From the NCBI GenBank assembly GCA_936432065.2, contig OW386293.2, positions 66,357,965-66,421,964 on the forward strand: a stretch of 64,000 bases of DNA, read 5' to 3'. The DNA is from Rutpela maculata (Eukaryota > Arthropoda > Insecta > Coleoptera > Cerambycidae). Below are positions 57,619-64,000 of the stretch, piece by piece. The notes beneath the pieces were generated by a model. The model searched no databases. It was given only the letters and a program-made list of their open reading frames with translations, and had not been told where the DNA came from. The stretch's first letter is position 1, and each line of letters begins with the position of its first letter. The translations under genes and the position numbers were made by a program.

Positions 57619-57806
57619 TACAGTATCGGAAAGTTCTACCGTTGAGATTGCATAGTTTCAACGACTTAACCGACTGCCTACAATAAAGGCGTCTACCAGT
57701 ACCCTAGCAGAGGCAAAGCAGACACGTCCCTTAATGTACATCATTGCTTGCTTTGCTCTCGCTTGCTCTTATTGCCGCACCAAATCAAACGCTTTCCGAT
57801 ACTGTA
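57619..57806. mobile_element. 184-bp MITE, TA-flanked
   Basis: CAGTATCGGAAAG at 57621 and its inverse CTTTCCGATACTG ending at 57804, each next to TA. The centre is GC-richer with a repeated GCTTGCTTTGCTCTCGCTTG-like block. Mariner-type derivative inside the P-like element. Confidence 0.75.
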
Positions 57807-57809
57807 TAA

Positions 57810-59275
57810 CATTAACAAGACAGGATAAAAAGAAGTTTTTGTACAAATTACAATGGTTTGTATAGTTCCATCTATAGGTATATCATAGGCAAGGGGTCAA
57901 AAACTGGAAGACGTGTACACCTTTTTACATATTTCAAGTAGTTCAATACTCCAGATCTTCATTGTTTACTTTATATGGTATTTTTCACAGAATTTATAAC
58001 AGTTAATCCTTCGAACATAGCCACCGTGTTTACTGCTAAAAATGTGAAAGGAAAGACTGATGGGTAGTGAACGATTTTGTCTAGATTAGTAACACAGTCA
58101 CAATGAGTAATCCAAGGAGTCGATGGCTTTTGTTGAAGATGCTACGCTAAGAGTTCATAACCTGAAAAATGAATTTGCATGATGGCAATTATTCATTAAG
58201 CAATGTTTAATCAGGTAAGCATATATTGAAAAAAAGGTTGATCATCGACAACTAATTCTTACCTTTGCAAAAAGCTTTTATCCTGCAAATTTCTTGGAGA
58301 GTACTTCTTACACCCAACCACATATATCTTCAAGATTTTTGAGTGCCTTGAACTCATCCTTTTGTCTACGCATTTCTCTCAAAAACCAAGCAATTCTCAG
58401 TATATTATGAAATATTTACACCAACATTTGTACTAGTCATTCACCATTTCTCAAAACGTTAGCGATTTATTGTCAGATTTGATAATACTTTCACATGATT
58501 CACATTTTCTCCCCGAGCTGATTCAATATTATTCAATTCTCGCCAAATTATATAATATTTTATTTTGTAGGTTTCTCAGCGATTGTCAACTAAAATACTG
58601 GAATATATATAAATCTTCCTTTTTAGCTTACATTCTGAAAGTATAAAACATCGTATTAAATTTTCATCATTTCGAACACATTATAATAACCATAATTAAA
58701 TAGGTATTCAATCAGTCAGATACGTTTTTCATAACATGAAGTTTAAAAGGTTATGTTATATTTTTAATATACATTTCTTTCTACTCACTTTATTTATATA
58801 GTCTGGAATGAAGACACTCAAATAGAGCTGAACTAAATAGAAAAAACAAAGATTCACATTCAAAATATTTCATAGAGCCACTAACAATAATTATTATTTA
58901 AATATTTGAGAAATAAAAACTAATAAAGCTTGGTTTCTGTGTGTGTTGCTTGGGTATTTGCTTTGCTTTATAGCCAATTTGGCCGGCCGGGCGGTCGGAA
59001 ATCAGAATGGCGCCTTATTTAAATATATTAGAAGGTATATAGTTTTCTTGAAAAATACATTTCCTTGGTAAGGAAATTAGAATACTCCTTCGTCATATTG
59101 TAATAATATTTTTAGCTCGAAATCGAAACAAAAAAATATCAAGTGGTATCATTATAGCAATTATAATAATTACATTTCAGAAAATTTGCTAGGGCCTAAC
59201 TCAATTGAAAATAAACGCAGTTTATAAACAATTCAAATGGTAATATTTTTCTATCCAAATTGAAATACATTTTTT
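57810..59275. other. right interior of the P-like element
   Basis: No long frame. The minus strand at about 58265-58430 has coding-like text (LREMRRQKDEFKALKNLEDI) ending at a GTAAGAATT donor (about 58260), with stops. It may be a decayed transposase exon, though it runs opposite to the THAP-like exons. Nothing else was seen. Confidence 0.3.
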
Positions 59276-59431
59276 CTTCAGTGTATCCTTAAATGTAGGG
59301 TACAGAAAAAAATTAAAAACATATTTCTCTCAGTGTAGACGTAACTGGTACTCAAGGTCACAAAAAACGAGCCATCAAAAATCAAAGGAGCCGCCAAAGC
59401 CTTCGCCTCTGTGTAGGTACTGTACTCTGTG

Positions 59432-60300
59432 ACAAAACTACCATTCGAGATGTCTGGGCTGACAAATGATTTGTAATTAACGTGGTGAACTGGTGGAATG
59501 AACGTTAAATTATTAAGTGAAGTACGTAATTTAGCAATAAAATAAGGAATATCCGGACAAGTATATGATTTAATAAAAAATTCACCAGGTATTCGTAATG
59601 TTTGACGAAAAACGAGTTCTGCGGAAGAACATTGCAAATCGTCTTTAGGGATAGTTCTGAGAGCTAATAGTATGATAGGAAGTTCATCTACCCAATGTGG
59701 TGTAGAAGTCCTAGCTCTCAGAGCAGTTTTAAGAGATTTATTAAACCTTTCAATCATTCCGTTCGAGGAAGGATATGGCGTCGTACGAATTCTATGAAAT
59801 CCCAAAAATTTTGAAAATTCTTTGAACAGTTTTGATTCAAATTGAACGCCTTGGTCGGTTGTCACTGTGACAGGGACACCGAATCGACAAACATAATTCT
59901 GAAATAACGTACGCGCTACAGTTTCCGCAGTAATATCCTGCAGTGGATAAGCCTCGGGCCATCTAGTAAAACGTTCGATCACAGTGAGAATATAAGAACA
60001 ACCTTTAGAAGGAGGTAATGGTCCTATTAAATCTATATGTATGTGATCGAATCGTCCTTTAGGTATATCGAACTCAGTAATCGGGCTCCTCGTATGTCTT
60101 GTCACTTTATTAGTTTGACAACTAATACAAGTTTTTGCCCAGAGATTACAATCTGAAGTCATTTTAGGCCAAAAATAATGTGTAGAAACTAATGTTCTAG
60201 TCGCTTTGATACCAGGGTGAGATAAACCATGAAATATATCAAAAATTGTCCGTCTAAAAACGATAGGAACGTAAGGACGAAGTTTAGGGCGAGAAACGTC
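59432..60300 (-). pseudogene. gypsy integrase, zinc end and catalytic core
   Basis: Minus strand: CNLWAKTCISCQTNKVTRHT (zinc end), FDHIHIDLIGPLPPSKG (first D), TVTTDQGVQFES (second D), SSNGMIERFNKSLKTALRA (E), then PDISNG at the insertion. The core looks intact, with D, D and E all present. At 59431 it runs into the P-like end, which extends the open frame by 51 foreign codons to 59278. A short break lies at 60163-60300, with the upstream zinc part in another frame. Confidence 0.9.
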
Positions 60301-61079
60301 TCACCAAATAAACTTGTCAGAATATGGAATTTTAATTTTCTTTAAATGAAAAGTTCTCTTTGTGTTCGATGAAGTATCTGATAATAAAAATTTAAGGTCA
60401 GAATCATCTTTTTGAGCTTCGCTCAATAAATTTAAGTCAAAGTTAGTATCAACTAGGTTAGACTTTTGAGTAACGATTGGGGAAATGAATTGTTGCAAAG
60501 AAGACGTATCATGTTCGCGTGATAAAGTGTCTGCAACAATGTTATTTTTCCCTTTGATATGTCTGATTTCGCAGGCAAATTGAGCAATGAATTCTAAATG
60601 TCTAGTTTGCCTGGGAGATCTTTCAGTTTTAGTGAATAATGCTTTGACCAAAGGTTTATGGTCAGTAAAGCAAATAAATGTGCGACCTTCAAGTAAAAAT
60701 CTGAAATGTTTAATCGCTGTAAATAAAGAAAGAAGTTCCTTGTCAAAGGAACTTTGGTCTGTGCCGAGGTAAGCTTTCGTGAAAAGAAGGCTAATGGGGC
60801 AAGAATACCTTCGTCATCGCGCTGTTCAAGAACTGCCCCTATAGAGATATTAGAACAATCAACAGTCAGCGATAAAAACGAGCTATCATCACAACGTGGA
60901 TGTGCTAAAAAGGTTGCACCAGCTATAGCAGCTTTGGCTTTGGAAAAACTGTCAAGACAGTCGGTAGGCCAATCGTTTATTATTTTAACTTTATCATGCA
61001 GTAATTTAGTACAAAGTGCATGTAAAGGAATTAATATTTCAGCGAAAGAAGGTATGAAACGATGATAAAAGTTAACCAA
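60301..61079 (-). pseudogene. gypsy RNase H region
   Basis: Minus frames: VNFYHRFIPSFAEILIPLHA (RT connection), LSLTVDCSNISIGAVLEQRD (RNase H start), FFSRKLTSAQT, then a frame change near 60750 to FTKTERSPRQTRHLEFIAQF and VADTLSRE. RNase H removes the RNA strand after copying. The frame change and the altered DH.PL block make it inactive. Confidence 0.85.
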
Positions 61080-61278
61080 GTTGTTTGACTGTAGTAGGTA
61101 AGGGAAAATTATTTATGACATCAATACGTTCAGAAGAAGGTAAAATGCCGGCTGAAGAAATATTGTGTCCTAAAAATGTCAAATGACTGACACCTAATAT
61201 GCATTTTGACGGTTTAATATTTATGCCGTACAATTCTAACCTCTGAAAAACAAGTTTTAAGTGCTCTAAATGTTCCAA
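61072..61278 (-). pseudogene. gypsy RT, C-terminal palm fragment
   Basis: Minus strand: EHLEHLKLVFQRLELYGINI, KPSKCILGVSHLTFLGH. This is the part just after the YxDD box. Fingers and palm are gone: the protease-side frame runs directly into this block at about 61270, so RT coding sequence is deleted. Confidence 0.85.
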
Positions 61279-61877
61279 ACTACCATATTATTGAATTCGT
61301 CCTGTGCTATCTTGAATTTAATGCTATCCAACCTACGTGGGCGTGAGAAAGGTAAATGACCTTCTGTAACAATGTGATGCTCAACTGAATTTTTAACTGG
61401 CAAATTGTAATTTGGGGAGCTAATTAAAGTAGGAAATTGTAAAAGTAATGCAGTGAATTCATTTGATACGCTAAATAACTTAGGAGAATGTAACGGACCA
61501 TTGTTTGAAAATAAATATGTTGACAAACTAGTCATATTGTCGATTAAACATTTATGTTTCAAATCAACAACTAAACCAAAATGAGCTAAAAAGTCTGCTC
61601 CGATAATGACGATATTTATATCTGCTATATTAAAAACGAAAGGAAATAACCTACGTAAGTTTAAATCGATTTTCAAAAATTTCTTCCCGAAGGTATCTAT
61701 AACTGAACCATTAGCTGCTGTTAGTACAACATCAGGGTTTCTCCTAGTATTCGTTAATAGATTCCGAGGTATAATTGATAAATCAGCGCCCGTGTCAATG
61801 AGGAATTCAATTTTATTAGTATTATCAAATACAAAGAGACGAGGTTTACTATTCGAAATTTTAACGTCAGTTGTCAA
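61266..61877 (-). pseudogene. gypsy protease and start of RT linker
   Basis: Minus strand: NKIEFLIDTGADLSIIPRNL holds the D-T-G active site. NIVIIGADFLAHFGLVVD is the second conserved strand. VEHHIVTEGHLPFSRPRRLD is the start of RT. Open to the deletion near 61275. Confidence 0.85.
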
Positions 61878-61895
61878 AATATTATTGACATTTAG

Positions 61896-62570
61896 TCATC
61901 TCTGATTGTCGGTTTTGACATCTTTGGCGAACGTGCACCAATCTCCGAGACACTTAAATGCTTTACGACCATAAAGTTGATGGTAATAGCAAACCTTGGC
62001 ATTAGAAGGATTATATCTAACGCTGGTACCACTTCGACTATTAGAACGGGGCCTTGAGCCTCTGCGATTTCTTGAGTCGAGTCGACTTCTACAACTATTG
62101 CAATAAGTGCCAGAAACTGTAGGGGTAGTGGAAGGAATTGAAGAAACTTTAGATTCAATAGCAAGTAACTGAGATGTAAAGATTTCTTGTTTGTGTAAGA
62201 CTTGATTTAACGTGTCTTGAAATGTTGCGATCAAACTAGATGTAGAAACTGTTGGATTGATGTTACAAATCGAATTCGAGGTAAGGGAAGTCATAAAATT
62301 CTGACATGACTCCCATATACGATCGGCAATGTCGATTAACTCCTTAATCTCAGTTTTTTCCGACGCCGTAATTGCAATGAAGATTGTTTTGGGTAGTCGC
62401 CGCTTCCACAACTTGACCAGGAGCTCCTGGCTCACCACATGGGAACCTCCGACCGTTGATAGCATTGATCGGTAAAAATCTGATGGTTTTTGGTCTCCCA
62501 TCTGGGAACCAGAGAGTAGGTCCTCTAACCGCTTTTCCTCGCTTGAGGTCAAACGAGAAATTACTATATT
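61896..62570 (-). pseudogene. gypsy Gag, N-terminally truncated
   Basis: Minus strand: SSEEKRLEDLLSGSQMGDQK, SELLVKLWKRRLP-type core (QELLVKLWKRRLPKTIFIAI), then basic SRNRRGSRPRSNSRSG and a single knuckle-like C..H...GRKAFKCLGDWC. A frame change lies near 62164. About the first 100 codons are missing; at about 62575 the frame meets sequence that joins it to the LTR fragment. Confidence 0.85.
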
Positions 62571-62618
62571 TTTAAATAAACATGTTATATTTTTTGATAA
62601 AAATTGTTATTCTATATA

Positions 62619-62796
62619 TTCATGTTAAATGGTATATATTCGAAGAATAAATAAAGTTTCAGTTTAACATTTTTGTATAATACAAATGTTATTATTATTT
62701 TTTTTTCAAAATTGTTTTTTCTTTTTGTTTTGATTCTCCTTGGTTACTTGAAGTCCTAGAATCTGGTATTTACTAGTAAGTGAACTGATCGCCACA
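62619..62796 (-). repeat. 5' LTR fragment of the minus gypsy
   Basis: Matches 52236-52409. The downstream LTR end, primer-binding site and Gag start are missing, so one deletion joined the LTR to mid-gag. Confidence 0.8.
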
Positions 62797-62929
62797 GACG
62801 GCTTCAGTTAGAAAGTCAGTAAATCGTAAACAATTATTAATAGTACATAAGTATATATATATTACTAATTAATGTTATATTGTTGTATTGGATAATAATA
62901 TCAGTAATTGGTATTTGGACCTTATTTCC

Positions 62930-63070
62930 AGATAATGAATGAAAATCCCCGACTTTTCCGCCTCTTTGCGAAATTCCCTGACATCTTCCTGACTTTTATT
63001 AGCGAAATTATAAATTCCCTGACTTCTCCCAGTTTTCCTGGTTTTTCCGGTGGCTACGAACCCTGGATCA
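62930..63070. repeat. CCCTGACTTTTCC-type repeat
   Basis: Repeated words CCCTGACTTTT, CCTGACTTCTCC, TTTTCCTGGTTTTTCC, then GGTGGCTACGAACCCTGG. A related block lies at about 44560-44640 in reverse order. A dispersed insect-type repeat. Confidence 0.5.
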
Positions 63071-63109
63071 TTTAGTCAAATTTCATATTCCACTTTTTAG
63101 TTCGTTTAT

Positions 63110-64000
63110 GTGTTTCAGAAGTATGTTGCTTTAAACATGAACTCACATACTCAAAGTGCTCCCTCCTCAGAGGAGAGCTGGTACAGGAATCCCAGAGAGA
63201 CCGACTGGGACACCTATAGGCGAACCCTGTCGAGCAAAATAACGAGGGTTTTTATACCCAGGAATTTAGGGGATATAGAATCCTACACCAAGCTTCTAAA
63301 TGGAGCGATCGATCACTGCCTTATATGAGAGCAGTTGTCCTCTTAAAAAAAAGAAAGGAAAAGCCTTCCCTGGTGGAAGGGAGCTCCAAAATATACGCAA
63401 AGAGTTACGCAGGCGCCTCAATAGGGCAATGCGTACTCAGCATCCAGAGGACAGGGACAGCTACAAACAGTCAAAATGCCTCTACAAAAGTTACATTCGT
63501 AACAGCAAGAGGGTAGTCTGGAAGGACTTCTGCGAAAGCATAGAAGATCTTCCAGAAGCCGCAAGGCAGCCCATCACGACTAGAGAATTTGACGCTTCCC
63601 TCTGGTAGGCTAACGACTACCACCGAGGAGTGCCTCAAGTATCTTCTAGAAACTCATTTCCCCGAATCCATAGAGAAGACGGAGAAAATACCAGCCCCTC
63701 GGCCTCCCCGTGCTGCTGTCACGGCAGCGGATTGGAGGACGGTCTCAAAGGTGGTAACAGTGGAAAGAGTCAAGTGGGCTACTTCACTTTTGAACCATTC
63801 AAAAGTTCAGGATCGGATGGAGTGTTCTCGGCACTTCTCCAGGAAGCATTGGAGACACTCATACGTCCGGTCTATCACTTGCTGAGAACCTGTCTGGCCA
63901 TCGATATTTTCATACCCAGGAGGGCCGTCAAAGTGGTTTTCATACCCAAAGTAGGACGTACATCGTACGATACTGCCAAATCCTACATAGCAATCAGCCT
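63110..64000 (+). pseudogene. R1/Jockey-type non-LTR element, continues past the window
   Basis: Plus-strand frames joined by frame changes: ETDWDTYRRTLSSKITRVF; LQNIRKELRRRLNRAMRTQH; YKQSKCLYKSYIRNSKRVVW with KDFCES; then LFEPFKSSGSDGVF, LIRPVYHLLRTCLAI and RRAVKVVFIPKVGR. These are the region between endonuclease and RT and the first RT blocks of R1-like proteins. A stop lies near 63326, and frame changes near 63320, 63600 and 63780. It may be the same family as the RT remnant at 43070-43740. Confidence 0.85.

Larger units (their letters stand above)
52662..59438. mobile_element. P-like DNA transposon, degenerate, with nested gypsy
   Basis: The 7-bp duplication ACAAAAC (52662-52668, 59432-59438) flanks inverted ends of about 31 bp: CACAGAGTACAGTAACTACA then CAGAGGCGAA at 52669, and its inverse ending at 59431 with one difference. 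Removing it with one duplication restores the gypsy integrase frame, so the borders are secure. Without the nested gypsy it is about 3.15 kb. Inside are THAP-like spliced exons (52875-53135). THAP plus 31-bp ends suggests the P superfamily; P elements normally give 8-bp duplications, so this is not certain. Confidence 0.7.
52181..62801 (-). mobile_element. Ty3/gypsy element, minus, integrase split by a P-like element
   Basis: On minus: 5' LTR fragment (62619-62796), gag, protease, RT part, RNase H, integrase, then the end of integrase after the insertion, a purine tract (GCGGAGGAG, about 52410-52420) and a 3' LTR (52186-52409). LTRs start TGTGGCGATCAGTTCAC on minus. A possible 5-bp duplication GACGG lies at 52181-52185 and 62797-62801; the end TATA is not canonical, so this border is tentative. 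RT palm and the Gag N-terminus are deleted. Dead. Confidence 0.75.

Overview
This window looks like intergenic, transposon-dense nuclear DNA from an insect with a large, AT-rich genome. A beetle or another big-genome insect is my guess; the species cannot be fixed from sequence alone. The grounds are strong AT bias, insect-type Ty3/gypsy elements, R1/Jockey-type and Penelope-like retroelements, IS630/Tc1/mariner relatives, hAT and P-like elements, and many TA-flanked fold-back elements. No complete host gene was recognised; one spliced-looking exon (1233-1434) is the best host-gene candidate.

Layout. 1-1080: gypsy gag remnant (minus) with leader. 2.0-6.5 kb: a 30-bp minisatellite, then two copies (A, B) of a Helentron/DINE-like family carrying tRNA-like segments, copy B holding two TA-flanked fold-back elements. 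6.6-9.1 kb: mariner-type transposase remnants, a duplicated repeat, two snap-back palindromes and a broken gypsy integrase. 9.8-12.9 kb: nested palindromic elements and Helentron-like copy D. 14,572-33,300: one gypsy element bounded by a 4-bp duplication (AGTC). A second, minus-strand gypsy (17,109-21,977, 5-bp duplication CTGTG) sits in its gag, and a complete mariner-type DNA transposon with an intact transposase (28,389-32,090) sits in its 3' LTR. 34-40 kb: Penelope GIY-YIG remnant, a large palindrome split by a non-LTR retrotransposon with a 25-bp target duplication, and related repeats. 40.5-45 kb: minisatellite, unassigned DNA and an R1/Jockey-type RT remnant. 45.3-50.3 kb: a 4.2-kb nested palindrome and a hAT-like element. 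50.5-52 kb: Helentron-like copy C and a tyrosine-recombinase (Crypton-like) remnant. 52,186-62,796: a minus-strand gypsy whose integrase is split by a P-like element (31-bp terminal repeats, 7-bp duplication, THAP-like exons). That P-like element is in turn invaded by a very young gypsy derivative (53,840-57,444) with LTRs I read as identical. 63.1-64 kb: start of an R1/Jockey-type element running off the window.

Two elements look functional or recently so. The first is the 3.7-kb mariner-type transposon, whose inverted ends are built of tandem 289-bp units. The second is the gag-protease-only gypsy derivative, which keeps a 736-codon open frame after losing the RT core, RNase H and integrase core, so it probably moves in trans. 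Almost everything else is decayed. Insertion order can be read from the nesting and is stated in the entries.
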